Of a DNA stretch of 64,000 nt, positions 53,627-63,559 are shown in pieces; the first letter of the stretch is position 1; each line of letters opens with the position of its first letter. The stretch comes from Pontibacter lucknowensis (lineage in GTDB: Bacteria > Bacteroidota > Bacteroidia > Cytophagales > Hymenobacteraceae). The stretch lies in contig NZ_FTNM01000007.1 in the NCBI RefSeq assembly GCF_900156415.1, positions 1 through 64,000 of the forward strand, given 5' to 3'. Both the position numbers and the translations under genes were made by a program. Below the pieces are notes generated by a model. It had not been told where the DNA came from. It saw only the letters and a program-made list of their open reading frames with translations, and made no database searches.

Positions 53627-55120
53627 ATGAATAATATGAAAAAGATATTTGCATTCCTCATGCTCGCCTTGGTATTCGTCGGCTGTACGGATGAATGGGA
53701 AGAGGATTTGAGAGACCCGAAAAACCCTACTGCGGTACCTGCACCGATGCTTTTTTCTAATGCGCAGCGTAACCTGGTAGACCAAATGGTAACCCCTAAC
53801 GTGAACTCCGGCATCTTCAGGCTGATATCACAGCACTGGGCTAACACTACATATCCAGAGGAAAGCCGGTATGACTTAGTAAGCCGTAACATTCCTCAGA
53901 ACTTCTGGTTCACTTTGTATCGTGATGTGCTGATGGACTTCAGAGAGGCTTCTATCGTGATCAATGAAGATCAGGCGCTGAATGCTGCTGTGAAGGCTAA
54001 CCAACTGGCTATAATCGAGGTAATGGAAGTGTACACCTGGTCTGTGCTGGTAAATACGTTCGGTGACATCCCTTATTCTGAGGCGTTGAACCGTGACATT
54101 ATCTACCCTAGCTATGACGATGATGCCGCTATCTACGAAGACCTGTTTGCCAGACTGGATGCTGCCATCGCAACTCTGAATCAGAATTCAGGTGCTGCCA
54201 GCTTTGGTGGCGCTGACCTGATCTACGGTGGCAACGTAGCCCGTTGGATCATGTATGCCAACTCGCTTAAGCTGAAGCTAGGTATGACGGTAGCCGATGT
54301 AAATCCGAGCCGTGCCCAGCAGGCTGCCAGCGAAGCTGCTCCAAATGTATTCAAGTCTACTGCTGATCAGGCTGTTTTCAGATACACAGCTACTACACCA
54401 AACGTAAACCCTGTGTGGACAAACCTGGTGCAGAGCGGTCGTAACGACTTTGTGCCTTCTGCTACACTGATCAACAGAATGAATGAGCTGAATGACCCAC
54501 GTCGTGCCGCTTACTTCACACAGCTTAATGGCGCCTATGTAGGAGGTATCTATGGTAACAACAACACCTATGCTAACTTCTCGAAAGTAAATCCTACCAT
54601 TACAGCTCCTGACCGTCCTGCTATCGTGCTGGGTTATGACGAAGTAGAGTTCTACTTAGCTGAGGCTGCTGCCCGTGGATTTATCTCAGCTGTTCCTGCA
54701 GACCATTTCAGAAGAGCTATCACAACCTCTATGGAGATCTGGGGAATAACTGATGCGGCTGCCTTAACAAGTTATTTCGCTCAGCCTGATGTAGCTGCCG
54801 GTTTAGCCGCACTTGCTGCTCCTGGTAGTGGTGGAACACTTACAGATGCTCAGCGAAGAGCACTTGGCGTACAGAAGTGGATTGCCCTTTATGAGCGTCC
54901 GTTCCATGCCTGGACAGAGTTCCGCAGATTGGACTATCCACAACTGCAAGCGCCAGATCCGCAGTACAGACCAGCTTACAACGTAGTGCCGGTGCGTTAT
55001 CCTTATCCGCCGACCGAGCGTACGCTGAACCCTGATGCTGTGAATGCTGCTGCAACCGCGATAGGTGGTGACGAAGCCACAACCCGTATTTTCTGGGATG
55101 TGAGACCAGCTGGACAATAA
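53627..55120 (+). CDS. SusD/RagB-like (SusD-like_2) lipoprotein
   Basis: A 497-aa surface lipoprotein that lids and binds substrate for the SusC partner. The signal ends in a lipobox with Cys20 (LVFVGC). A TPR-like helical core follows. The C-terminal block RYPYPPTERTLNPDAV and the earlier AEAAARGF are marks of the SusD-like_2 group. It starts just after susC and forms one operon with it. An internal ATG four codons in is an alternative start. A terminator follows. Confidence 0.92.
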   Translation: MNNMKKIFAFLMLALVFVGCTDEWEEDLRDPKNPTAVPAPMLFSNAQRNLVDQMVTPNVNSGIFRLISQHWANTTYPEESRYDLVSRNIPQNFWFTLYRDVLMDFREASIVINEDQALNAAVKANQLAIIEVMEVYTWSVLVNTFGDIPYSEALNRDIIYPSYDDDAAIYEDLFARLDAAIATLNQNSGAASFGGADLIYGGNVARWIMYANSLKLKLGMTVADVNPSRAQQAASEAAPNVFKSTADQAVFRYTATTPNVNPVWTNLVQSGRNDFVPSATLINRMNELNDPRRAAYFTQLNGAYVGGIYGNNNTYANFSKVNPTITAPDRPAIVLGYDEVEFYLAEAAARGFISAVPADHFRRAITTSMEIWGITDAAALTSYFAQPDVAAGLAALAAPGSGGTLTDAQRRALGVQKWIALYERPFHAWTEFRRLDYPQLQAPDPQYRPAYNVVPVRYPYPPTERTLNPDAVNAAATAIGGDEATTRIFWDVRPAGQ

Positions 55121-55176
55121 AAAGTATTATAATCTTGAAGAAGTTTAATTAACTAGGTAGTAGTCTTCTTCATTTG

Positions 55177-55206
55177 AAAAAGGCCTTCGGTTTCCGGGGG
55201 CCTTTT
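55177..55206 (+). terminator. Terminator after the SusCD pair
   Basis: AAAAGGCC pairs with GGCCTTTT around a loop of about 13 bases that may add C-G pairs, followed by a T-rich stretch. Confidence 0.8.
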
Positions 55207-55296
55207 CTGCTTTTATTTTAATTCATGTTTGCACACAATTTTATGATGGAATTTGTAAATTGCTTTTGACCCTTCGACTCACCAAAACAAACTTCC

Positions 55297-57654
55297 ATGC
55301 ACAGGTTTGCCATCTCGCTAACACTGCTTCTGATAATTTGCCTGCTTTGTTCCGGCTCTGCCATAGGGCAGGAAAGGCATTATGAACTTTCCGGTACAGT
55401 AACCAGCCAATCAGGAGAGACACTGCCAGGAGCCTATATTCTGATTAATCCTGGCAACAGAACGATTAGTGCAGACGACAGAGGGCGGTTCAGCGTTAGC
55501 CTGCCAGCAGGTGAATATACTTTGCAGTACCAATACCTGGGTATGGAGCAGGGGGTACAGCAGGTAGACTTAAGACGCAATATGAACCTGCGCTTGCAGA
55601 TGAAGGTGAAGGCAACCGGACTACGGCAGGTGGAGATTATTGCCAGACCTTCGACGGATGTAAACTCGACCAACATGGGCAGTACATACATGGATGTGAA
55701 GCTGCTCACAAAAATGCCTGCACTGCTAGGCGAAGTGGATGTGATTCGTTCCGTCTCCAGCCTGCCTGGCGTGGTGAATGCGGGGGAGGGAACCGGTGGC
55801 TTTTATGTGCGCGGCGGCAGTGCCGACCAGAACCTGGTGCTGCTCGATGATGTGCCCGTGTTTAACTCTGCCCACCTGTTCGGCTTCTTCTCGGTCTACA
55901 ACCCTGATATACTCAAAAGCTATACCCTGCACCGGAGCGGAATTTCTGCAAAATACGGCGGACGCATCTCCTCCATACTTGATGTCAAGCTGGAAGAAGG
56001 GAATACAGAGCGCATGCGCTTTAAAGCAGGTATATCTCCTGTGTCTGCCAAGTTCAGCATGGAAGGACCTGTTACTCAAAAGCTCTCTATCGTGATAGCC
56101 GGCCGGGCTGCTTACCCGACCTATCTGCTCAAGATGTTCAACAGCGACAACATCAAAAACAGCTCTGCCGACTTTTACGATGTGAATGTAAAGGCAAAGT
56201 ATAGAGTAAACGAAAATAACAGCCTGACCCTCTCCACTTATTACAGTGCCGATAACTTTAAATTCCCTTATGATACTACTTACAACTGGACCAACGCATT
56301 GGGGAGCCTGAAGTGGGACCATCAGTTTAACTCTAACCTGAGCAGTACTGTCACGCTTGCTAAGAGTGTTTATGACAATAATGTAGAAGGTATAGCCATA
56401 GGCGAAGAGTTTAACCTGAACTCAGGTATAGACTTTGAGCAGGCAAAGGTTGACTTCTGGTATACTGGAGTTAACAACAATACAATGGAATTTGGGGGCG
56501 GTGTATCCAACTACACCATAGAGCCAGGAAAGCTGGAGCCTTACGGTACTTCCAGCCTGAATCCCAGAATCCTTCAGCGAGACAATGGTGTGGAGTACCA
56601 TGCCTACGTGAACGATGAAATACGGCTCAGTCCTAAGCTGTCGGTTTCGCTGGGTGTGAGGTATTCTAACTTCTCTAAAATAGGACCTACCGATGTATAC
56701 CTGTACGAAAACGGAAGACCCCGAAGCGAAACCTCCATCACAGACACACTGGTATATGAAGACGGAAAAAAGGTGCAGACTTATCAAGGCTTTGAGCCAC
56801 GGGCCGCCATCAAGTATTCCCTGAACGAGCACAGTTCCATCAAAGCCAGTTACAGCCGGAGCAGGCAATACATACAGTTGGTTTCCAACACAGCAGCCAT
56901 CACGCCAGTAGATGTGTGGAAGCTATCGAACAGATACCTCAGACCTCAGGTTGCTGACCAGTGGTCGGTAGGGTATTTCCGCGTAGAGCAGGACAACTCC
57001 TACGAATTTAGCTGGGAGGTATACTATAAACTCCTCCATAACCAGCTGGACTACAAAGACGGAGCCGTGCTCGTGCTAAACCCCGCCCTGGAGGCAGACC
57101 TGCTGCATGGAGATGGGGTAGCCTATGGCTCTGAGTGGATGGTCAAGAAAAATAAAGGGCGCCTGAATGGTTGGCTGAGCCTGACTTATTCCAGAGCGCT
57201 CAGAAAGATTGCCGGAGATACGCCCCAGGAGACGATCAATAACGGAGACTGGTACCCGGCTGACTACGACAGGCCTCTCAACCTGAACCTGTTTGCCAAC
57301 TACCAGCTGTGGCCAAAGTGGACGTTCTCCTCTAACTTTACCTATACCTCCGGAAGACCGATGGCTTCGTCCGATTCCTGGTACAGATACTACGGACATA
57401 TATTCGCCAACTACACAGGACGCAACCAGGCCAGGATGCCAGATTACCATCGTCTGGATGTAGCGCTCAATTATGACTTCAATCAGGGTAAGAAAGTAGA
57501 GTATACCGGCAGCATTTCGGTATACAACCTCTATAGCCGGCGCAATGCTTACTCTGCCTTTTTCAGGCACTACTACGGCAGTCCTGTGCAGGGGTATAAA
57601 CTGGCTGTTATCGGGGTTCCTATACCTTCTGTCAATCTGAATGTTAAGTTTTAG
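55297..57654 (+). CDS. TonB-dependent receptor with CarboxypepD_reg-like domain
   Basis: A 785-aa outer-membrane receptor. It has a signal peptide (ending near GSAIG), a CarboxypepD_reg-like domain (about 30-105, LSGTVTSQSGETLPGAYILI), a plug domain with GFYVRGGSADQNLVLLDDV and SGISAKYGGRISS, then a beta-barrel to the C-terminal VNLNVKF. The plug is of the type that pairs with DUF4249 lipoproteins; two of these follow, the first 6 bases away. The three genes probably form one uptake operon. The substrate is unknown. Confidence 0.93.
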   Translation: MHRFAISLTLLLIICLLCSGSAIGQERHYELSGTVTSQSGETLPGAYILINPGNRTISADDRGRFSVSLPAGEYTLQYQYLGMEQGVQQVDLRRNMNLRLQMKVKATGLRQVEIIARPSTDVNSTNMGSTYMDVKLLTKMPALLGEVDVIRSVSSLPGVVNAGEGTGGFYVRGGSADQNLVLLDDVPVFNSAHLFGFFSVYNPDILKSYTLHRSGISAKYGGRISSILDVKLEEGNTERMRFKAGISPVSAKFSMEGPVTQKLSIVIAGRAAYPTYLLKMFNSDNIKNSSADFYDVNVKAKYRVNENNSLTLSTYYSADNFKFPYDTTYNWTNALGSLKWDHQFNSNLSSTVTLAKSVYDNNVEGIAIGEEFNLNSGIDFEQAKVDFWYTGVNNNTMEFGGGVSNYTIEPGKLEPYGTSSLNPRILQRDNGVEYHAYVNDEIRLSPKLSVSLGVRYSNFSKIGPTDVYLYENGRPRSETSITDTLVYEDGKKVQTYQGFEPRAAIKYSLNEHSSIKASYSRSRQYIQLVSNTAAITPVDVWKLSNRYLRPQVADQWSVGYFRVEQDNSYEFSWEVYYKLLHNQLDYKDGAVLVLNPALEADLLHGDGVAYGSEWMVKKNKGRLNGWLSLTYSRALRKIAGDTPQETINNGDWYPADYDRPLNLNLFANYQLWPKWTFSSNFTYTSGRPMASSDSWYRYYGHIFANYTGRNQARMPDYHRLDVALNYDFNQGKKVEYTGSISVYNLYSRRNAYSAFFRHYYGSPVQGYKLAVIGVPIPSVNLNVKF

Positions 57655-57660
57655 GAGCGT

Positions 57661-58725
57661 ATGCTGAAACGGATATTTCCTTTGTTGCTCTTGCTGACTT
57701 TTGGTTGCATCGACCCACTCAACATGGGAAAGATGAAGCAGCAGAAGCACCTGGCGGTAGAGGGCAGCTTTACTAACATGCCGGAGCTGAACTACGTGCG
57801 ACTGAGTTACGCACAGCCTTATGACTACCCATATAACGAATTTATAACCGATGCAGAGGTATATGTGACAAGCAGTGAGGGCGAACGCTACAATTTTGTT
57901 TACGGTGGCGACGGCGGCGACTTTTACGCTAATACAGCCGGCAGCTACTTTCCTGAGTTTCCGCTGGATGCGGCCGCGCAGATAGGCCATACCTATACGC
58001 TGCATGTGGTGGCAAATGGCAGAACCTACCAGTCTACTCCCGCTACTGTAAAGGCCCCGATTCCTATAGACTCCGTGCATTTTGAGGTGGACGAGCAGGT
58101 GTTCTCTTTTAAGGGTTACCAGGAGCGGAAAAAATGGCCTGGCTACCGGGTGCTTGTAAACTACCAGGACCCTGAGCATGAAAAAAACTTCCTGCGCTGG
58201 ACGTTTGCCAGCCAATACGAAGTGTCGACACAGCCGGAAGAATATATTAGCCCTTCCTCCGGATTGCCTGCACCCAAAAGCTGCTGCTCCCGCTGCTTTC
58301 TCAGCGAAAAGCTTGACCGCTTCAGGGTGGTGAACGACCGACTGGTGAACGGGAAAAAGGTAATTAACCAGGAGGTGCTGTTTTTGCCATTTGAGCGCTA
58401 TCTGGGCGTAAAGCACAAGCTTAAGGTATACCAGCACTCCCTGACCGAAGAGGCTTATAATTTTTTCCGGATCATGGAGCAGCAGAAGGAGGCGAAAGGC
58501 ACGGTTTTCGATCCGCCTCCTGCTGAAGTGAAAGGTAACATGTTCAACCCAAACGATGCAGCGGAGCAGGTGATCGGTTTTTTTGATGCCTCTGCTGTTG
58601 CTACAAGAGAGGTGGTGATCCTACGTAAGGACATTGATTACCCTGTAGCTCCTTTCAGGTGGCCCGATGACTGCAGGGAAATCCCAGGTGCCAGCAAAGA
58701 GATACCTGCTGATTGGTTAAAATAA
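57661..58725 (+). CDS. DUF4249 lipoprotein (first copy)
   Basis: A 354-aa lipoprotein with signal MLKRIFPLLLLLTFGC (lipidated Cys16) followed by IDP. DUF4249 proteins are Bacteroidota surface lipoproteins paired with TonB receptors, presumed accessory binding partners. Beta-rich N-terminal half; a conserved cysteine cluster (KSCCSRC) in the middle; a C-terminal block with FDPPPAEVKGNMFN and PDDCREIPGAS. It follows its receptor by 6 bases. Clearly paralogous to the next gene. Confidence 0.92.
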   Translation: MLKRIFPLLLLLTFGCIDPLNMGKMKQQKHLAVEGSFTNMPELNYVRLSYAQPYDYPYNEFITDAEVYVTSSEGERYNFVYGGDGGDFYANTAGSYFPEFPLDAAAQIGHTYTLHVVANGRTYQSTPATVKAPIPIDSVHFEVDEQVFSFKGYQERKKWPGYRVLVNYQDPEHEKNFLRWTFASQYEVSTQPEEYISPSSGLPAPKSCCSRCFLSEKLDRFRVVNDRLVNGKKVINQEVLFLPFERYLGVKHKLKVYQHSLTEEAYNFFRIMEQQKEAKGTVFDPPPAEVKGNMFNPNDAAEQVIGFFDASAVATREVVILRKDIDYPVAPFRWPDDCREIPGASKEIPADWLK

Positions 58726-58760
58726 TAAAACAAAGCACATAGTCAGTCAAAAAAGAACAT

Positions 58761-59789
58761 ATGCTGAGAAAGATTTTCCCTGTTTTATTCCTGCTGCTAG
58801 CCGCTTGCATTGACCCCATTGACTTTAAGCACGATGATCAGCAGGAGCACCTGGTGGTAGAAAGCAGCTTTACGAACATGGCGGGCATCAATTATGTGCG
58901 GCTTACTTATGCGCTGCCTTACAATTACCCATACAATAAATTTGAGGAAAATGCTTCGGTAGTAGTGACTAGCCAGGAGGGCGAGCAGTTTTACTTCAGC
59001 TATGACCAGGCCGGTTATTACTATCCGATAGGTGTTGAGAACACCTTCGGTATACCTGGTCATACCTATACCTTGCAAATAAATGTAGGAGATAATTCCT
59101 ACCGGTCAGAGGCGATCACACTGAAGGAGCCTGTACCAATAAGCCAGGTGCATTTCGCCATAAACGAGCGGAGTTTTGCCCTGCAGGGAGACAGGGAAAG
59201 AAAAAGGCACATGGGCTACCAGGTACTGATGGACTTTCAGGACCCGGGCCAGGTGAGAAATTACTACCGCTGGTCCTTTGCCCGGCAGTATGAGGTCCTC
59301 ACCCAACCCTGGGACTTCCTGAACGATATGGGAGACCCCGCGCCAAAAGACTGCTGCGCCCGCTGCTGGATTCAGGAAAAAGAAGAGACCTTTACCGTGT
59401 CGGACGACCGCCTGACTAATGGACGGCAGGTGATCAACAAAGAAGTATTGTTCATTCCTTTTGAGAAATACCTGCAAACCAGGTATAAGATGAAGGTATA
59501 CCAGCATGCCATCACTGCCGATGCCTATGAGTTTTACCGCATCATGGGGCAGCAGAAGGAGAGCACCGGCACCGTGTTTGACCCACCGCCGGCAGAGATC
59601 AAGGGGAATATGCGCAGTACAAGTGATCCGGGTGAGCAGGTATTGGGCTTTTTTGATGTGTCGGGTGTTGTGATGCAGGAAGTGGACATTAGAGCTGACG
59701 ACATCCCATACCCGGTCGGTATCTTCATACATCCTGACGACTGCCGCGAGTTGCCGGGTGCGACTAATGTGCAGCCGGTAGGCTGGTAA
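58761..59789 (+). CDS. DUF4249 lipoprotein (second copy)
   Basis: A 342-aa paralogue of the preceding gene with the same plan: lipobox LLAAC with Cys16, FTNMAGINYVRLTYALPYNY, the cysteine cluster KDCCARC, FDPPPAEIKGNMR and DDCRELPGAT. The pair arose by tandem duplication. The shared Cys-Cys-x-Arg-Cys motif suggests a disulfide or metal site. It ends the operon; the next gene is convergent from the minus strand only four bases away. Confidence 0.92.
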   Translation: MLRKIFPVLFLLLAACIDPIDFKHDDQQEHLVVESSFTNMAGINYVRLTYALPYNYPYNKFEENASVVVTSQEGEQFYFSYDQAGYYYPIGVENTFGIPGHTYTLQINVGDNSYRSEAITLKEPVPISQVHFAINERSFALQGDRERKRHMGYQVLMDFQDPGQVRNYYRWSFARQYEVLTQPWDFLNDMGDPAPKDCCARCWIQEKEETFTVSDDRLTNGRQVINKEVLFIPFEKYLQTRYKMKVYQHAITADAYEFYRIMGQQKESTGTVFDPPPAEIKGNMRSTSDPGEQVLGFFDVSGVVMQEVDIRADDIPYPVGIFIHPDDCRELPGATNVQPVGW

Positions 59790-59793
59790 AGGC

Positions 59794-60510
59794 CTACTTA
59801 TAAATCAAAAACACAGCGGGCTGCTTGTGTATATCCGGCAGCTTACCCTTCCACTCGGCAACGGTTTTGGTCTGGATAAGCTCATGCTCAGGGGAGGTGA
59901 TGTTGGCCGCAATGCAGAGGCGTGTGCCGCCGCTGAGCGTCTGCACAAGGTCCTCGAGCAGCTTGTTGTTGCGGTAAGGCGTCTCCATGAAGATCTGCGT
60001 CTGGTCGCGTTGCAGCATCTCCTTCTCCAGGTTGCGCAGCGCCTGCAGTCGTGGCCCCTTCTCAATGGGCAGGTAGCCATGGAAGGCGAAGCGTTGTCCG
60101 TTGAAGCCGCTGGCCATCAGGCTGAGCAGAATTGCCGATGGTCCTGCAAAGGGCACCACCCGTATACCTTTCTGATGCGCATACTTCGCCACCTCGGCCC
60201 CGGGGTCTGCTATACCTGGGCAGCCTGCTTCTGAAATAATGCCCGCATCCATACCTTGCTCCAGCAGCGGCTTCAAAGAAGCCTGTACCTGTGCTGGGGT
60301 GGCATCCTTATCAACCTGTACAAAGTTGAGTTGCTCGATCACCAGCTCCGGGCAAATGCTCTTGACAAAGCGACGGGCGGTACGGAGGTTCTCCACGATG
60401 AAGTAGTTCAGTCTGCGTACTGTATCTTTCACCTGCGGCGATATCACCTGGTCGGCTGTGTCGTCTGCGAGTATCGTCGGGATCAGGTATAGTGTGCCGG
60501 TCTTCTTCAT
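59794..60510 (-). CDS. RsmI-like SAM-dependent methyltransferase (tetrapyrrole methylase fold)
   Basis: A 238-aa methyltransferase related to RsmI, which 2'-O-methylates C1402 of 16S rRNA. Marks are LYLIPTIL at the start, ISEAGCPGIADPG (SAM-binding loop), PFAGPSAILLSLMASGF, FHGYLP, and METPYRN. It is of the shorter form without the C-terminal RsmI domain, and the N-terminal region differs from true RsmI, so the substrate may differ. A -7 box four bases upstream suggests a leaderless mRNA. Confidence 0.85.
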   Translation of the reverse strand: MKKTGTLYLIPTILADDTADQVISPQVKDTVRRLNYFIVENLRTARRFVKSICPELVIEQLNFVQVDKDATPAQVQASLKPLLEQGMDAGIISEAGCPGIADPGAEVAKYAHQKGIRVVPFAGPSAILLSLMASGFNGQRFAFHGYLPIEKGPRLQALRNLEKEMLQRDQTQIFMETPYRNNKLLEDLVQTLSGGTRLCIAANITSPEHELIQTKTVAEWKGKLPDIHKQPAVFLIYK

Positions 60511-60514
60511 GAGG

Positions 60515-60522
60515 CAAAGGTA
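60515..60522 (-). promoter_or_regulatory. -7 promoter box immediately before the RsmI-like gene
   Basis: TACCTTTG on the minus strand ends only four bases before the ATG at 60510. The transcript would then start at or next to the A of the start codon. No -33 TTTG was seen at the expected distance. Confidence 0.5.
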
Positions 60523-60583
60523 AGGTTAATTGTTGTATTGCTGAGCTGTTGGGAGCTGCACTTGGTGCTAACTTATACCTGAA

Positions 60584-60618
60584 TAGCAAAGCCGCAGTAG
60601 TAGGCTGCGGCTTTGCTA
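60584..60618. terminator. Terminator after the alpha/beta-hydrolase gene
   Basis: A 14-bp perfect stem TAGCAAAGCCGCAG (60584-60597) pairs with CTGCGGCTTTGCTA (60605-60618) around a 7-base loop. The T-tract is weak. Confidence 0.75.
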
Positions 60619-60640
60619 TCAATCCTGAAAATCCTAATGC

Positions 60641-61411
60641 TTAGTTCGTATCCAGAAATCTTGTTACTAAATCATATACTTCATCCGGTGCTTCGGCGTG
60701 CACCCAGTGGCCGGCATTCGGGATGGTCTCCACTTCCACGAGCGTGAATAAGTGCTCAATGCTGCCATATATATCCTCTGGCAGAATGTAACGTGAACGC
60801 CCACCTTTGATGAAAAGCGTGTTTTTCTTGAAAGGTGTATCCGATGTGATAGGAGCCGCTATCTTCTCGTAATTTTTCTCGATGGCGTCGAGGTTCATGC
60901 GCCAGCCAAAGGTATTGTCCTCTTTGCGATAGAGGTTCTTCATCAGGAACAGGCGCACCTCTTCCTGCGATATCGTTTTAGCCAGCTGCTTGTCCACATC
61001 GCCACGGCTGGTTACGTTGTTAATATCTACAGACTGTAGCGCATCGATGATCTCGTCGTGGTGCGGCGGGTAAGCCTTCGGTGCGATATCCACTACGATC
61101 AGCTTGGTAAGGCGGGTTGGGTATTTCAGCGCATAGTTCATCGCCACTTTACCACCCATGGAGTGTCCCATAATGGCCGGAGTAGGTATTTGGAGGTCGT
61201 CTACGAGGCGCAGCACGTCTTCGGCCATAGCGTCGTAGTCGTGCTGTTCACTGTGTGGGGAACGGCCGTGGTTACGCAGGTCTACCATAAACACGTTGTA
61301 GTGCTCAGCCAGTCGCTTGGCAAGGGTTGCCCAGTTATCCAATGTGCCAAACAGCCCGTGCAGAATCAGCAGCGGCTGCCCATGGCCCATTTCCTTGTAG
61401 TGTAGTTTCAT
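60641..61411 (-). CDS. Alpha/beta-hydrolase (YbfF-like esterase)
   Basis: A 256-aa cytoplasmic hydrolase. It has the oxyanion motif LHGLFGTLDNW, the nucleophile elbow GHSMGG (Ser near residue 100), a strand VVDIAPKAYPPHH, and the late catalytic His in IPNAGHWVHAEAP. The length and motifs fit the YbfF esterase group; the natural substrate is unknown. It lies 57 bases downstream of selD and may be read from the same transcript. A terminator follows. Confidence 0.88.
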   Translation of the reverse strand: MKLHYKEMGHGQPLLILHGLFGTLDNWATLAKRLAEHYNVFMVDLRNHGRSPHSEQHDYDAMAEDVLRLVDDLQIPTPAIMGHSMGGKVAMNYALKYPTRLTKLIVVDIAPKAYPPHHDEIIDALQSVDINNVTSRGDVDKQLAKTISQEEVRLFLMKNLYRKEDNTFGWRMNLDAIEKNYEKIAAPITSDTPFKKNTLFIKGGRSRYILPEDIYGSIEHLFTLVEVETIPNAGHWVHAEAPDEVYDLVTRFLDTN

Positions 61412-61468
61412 TTTTCTCAGTTATCAGTCAATGTCAGTTTTTAGCTTACGGTAGAAGGAACGAATAGA

Positions 61469-62524
61469 TTATGATACCACCCGAATCAGCTTCTCTTCGC
61501 TGCCGCGCTCTTTCAGCATACCGAGCGGCTGAAGTTGCAGTCCGTACTTCTCAAACACCTGCAGCACTTCTTTGCGTCCACCTGGGGCTACAGCAACTAA
61601 TAGTCCTCCGCTGGTTTGTGGGTCGCAGAGCAGGTGTTTCTGGTCTGGGGTGAGTTCGGCTATTTTGTGACCGTAGCTGTCGAAGTTGCGGTGCGTGCCA
61701 CCAGGTATAGCTTTCTGGGCTAAGTAATCCAAGGCCTCCGCTATAACGGGTACCTTGTCGAAGTACACTTCAGCTGTCAAGTTACTGCCTTCACACATTT
61801 CGGAGAGGTGACCCAGCAGACCAAACCCGGTTACATCGGTCATGGCTTTTACCTGCGGCAGTTGTCCCAGGTCAGCGCCGATCTTGTTGAGCTGCATCAT
61901 CTGCTGCGGTGCCAGGTGCGCGTGCTCTGGCTTGAGGATGGCTTTCTTTTGAGCAGTGGTCAAAATGCCTACCCCGAGCGGCTTGGTCAGGTATAGCTCA
62001 CAACCGGCAGTGGCGGTATCGTTTCGCTTCAGGTTCGGGATGTCGAGCATGCCGGTCACAGCCAGGCCAAAGATTGGCTCGGGGCTGTCGATGCTGTGAC
62101 CGCCTGCCAACGGTATACCTGCTTCGTGGCAGATGCTGCGGCTACCTTCGATCACACGCTTGGCTACCTCTGGGGCCAGTTTGTCAATTGGCCAGCCCAG
62201 TACGGCAATAGCCATCGTAGGTATACCGCCCATGGCGTATACATCCGAAATGGCGTTAGCAGAGGCGATACGGCCAAAGTCGTAGGCATCATCCACGATC
62301 GGCATGAAAAAGTCAGTGGTGCTGATGACGGCGCGGCCATTGCCAATGTCATACACGGCGGCATCGTCGCGGGAGCTGTTCCCAACCAGTAGCTTGTCGT
62401 TTTCGGGGTAGTGAATGTTGGTGTGCAGGATCTTATCAAGCACTTTTGGGGATATTTTGCAGCCGCAGCCAGCACCGTGGCTGTACTGGGTAAGCTTTAT
62501 GTCTTGTATGCTAGTTTCTTCCAT
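61469..62524 (-). CDS. selD: Selenide, water dikinase (selenophosphate synthetase), Cys form
   Basis: Makes selenophosphate from selenide and ATP. Near-identical to known SelD at the active N-terminus: [15 protein letters not shown] with Cys20, Cys22 and Lys23 (Cys where some SelD have selenocysteine). Other marks are [52 protein letters not shown] and [12 protein letters not shown]. At 351 aa it has the usual length. It starts four bases after mnmH, so selenium donor and user are encoded together. No selA/selB or selenoprotein gene is seen here. Confidence 0.97.
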   Translation of the reverse strand: MEETSIQDIKLTQYSHGAGCGCKISPKVLDKILHTNIHYPENDKLLVGNSSRDDAAVYDIGNGRAVISTTDFFMPIVDDAYDFGRIASANAISDVYAMGGIPTMAIAVLGWPIDKLAPEVAKRVIEGSRSICHEAGIPLAGGHSIDSPEPIFGLAVTGMLDIPNLKRNDTATAGCELYLTKPLGVGILTTAQKKAILKPEHAHLAPQQMMQLNKIGADLGQLPQVKAMTDVTGFGLLGHLSEMCEGSNLTAEVYFDKVPVIAEALDYLAQKAIPGGTHRNFDSYGHKIAELTPDQKHLLCDPQTSGGLLVAVAPGGRKEVLQVFEKYGLQLQPLGMLKERGSEEKLIRVVS

Positions 62525-62528
62525 GGTA

Positions 62529-63557
62529 TTAGATCAGCTGATGCTGTTTTGCAAATTTAATCAGGTGCTGGGCGTTCTCTTCCGGTTTCAAAGTTTCCAG
62601 AGGCAGTCGCAGCACCACCTGCTTTTTGGCTAGTTCGTAGGTATAGGCCTTGTCGTAATAGGTGAGGGCGATGTCAACCATTTTCTCCATGTCGCCAGCC
62701 GAGATGGCTTCAATTGCCTCTTTCGTGGCCATCCCTCCCAGGCGTTTTTTTATTCTGAGAATGGCCGACTCCAACAAGGCTGGATCAGTGCGGCAGTACT
62801 CTTCGGCCAGCTTTTGTATACGCAGCGCCTTGGGTACTTCGAGCACAATGGTAGGCGAAGCTTGCATACGATCGAAGAGCGGCTTAGGCATCTGTACCTT
62901 GCCGATGCTGATGCTCTCGTCCTCCAGCCACAGCGGCTGCTGTTCATCCAGCTCGAGCATGGCCATACCCAGCAGGTTCTCGAAGTGCTCGGTGCTGGGC
63001 TGCGGTGCCATACCTATACCTCCGAAGGCAGAGCCTTTGTGGCTGGCCAACCCTTCGAGGTCGAGCACCTGCTGACCGTGCTGTTGCAGGTATGGGAGCA
63101 GGTCTGTTTTGCCACTGCCGGTGTTGCCGCTGATAATAAGCAATGGCCGCTCCCGCTCAAACTGCCCGTGCATGTAATGGCGGTAAGCCTTGTAGCCACC
63201 CTGCAACAGGTATACTTTGAATCCGGCAAAGTCGAGGAGCCAGGCCATGGCCCCACTGCGCATACCGCCGCGCCAGCAGTGTACCAGCAGCTCTTTCTGC
63301 GGCGCCAGTTTCTCTGCCTCCTGCACAAACTTTGACATCTTGGGGCCGAATAGGTCGAGCCCGATCAGCACAGCCGGGTCATGCCCCTGTTGTTTGTAGG
63401 CTGTGCCTACTTTAGCCCGCTCTTCATCCGAGAAAATAGGGAAGCTCAATGCCTGCGGTATACGTCCGATCGCATACTCTTTTGGGGCGCGGGCATCCAG
63501 CACGGGCAACTGCTTCGCTTTCTGCAGAAAGTCTTCTATGGTGATGCTGTTGATCAC
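62529..63557 (-). CDS. mnmH: tRNA 2-selenouridine synthase
   Basis: Replaces sulfur by selenium at the wobble uridine (5-substituted 2-thiouridine) of some tRNAs using selenophosphate and geranyl diphosphate chemistry. A rhodanese domain (about 1-130) has the catalytic Cys94 in [12 protein letters not shown]-loop domain follows with GNTGSGKT (144-151). At 342 aa it has the usual length. Also called SelU/YbbB. It begins two bases after pdxJ and overlaps the selD transcription unit, so the operon is pdxJ-mnmH-selD. Confidence 0.95.
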   Translation of the reverse strand: MINSITIEDFLQKAKQLPVLDARAPKEYAIGRIPQALSFPIFSDEERAKVGTAYKQQGHDPAVLIGLDLFGPKMSKFVQEAEKLAPQKELLVHCWRGGMRSGAMAWLLDFAGFKVYLLQGGYKAYRHYMHGQFERERPLLIISGNTGSGKTDLLPYLQQHGQQVLDLEGLASHKGSAFGGIGMAPQPSTEHFENLLGMAMLELDEQQPLWLEDESISIGKVQMPKPLFDRMQASPTIVLEVPKALRIQKLAEEYCRTDPALLESAILRIKKRLGGMATKEAIEAISAGDMEKMVDIALTYYDKAYTYELAKKQVVLRLPLETLKPEENAQHLIKFAKQHQLI

Positions 63558-63559
63558 GG

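Noticed and set aside
57076..58437. 453-codon minus-strand frame across the TonB receptor and DUF4249 genes
   Set aside because: It lies antisense to two well-supported genes with clear domains and signals. The product has no recognisable domain.
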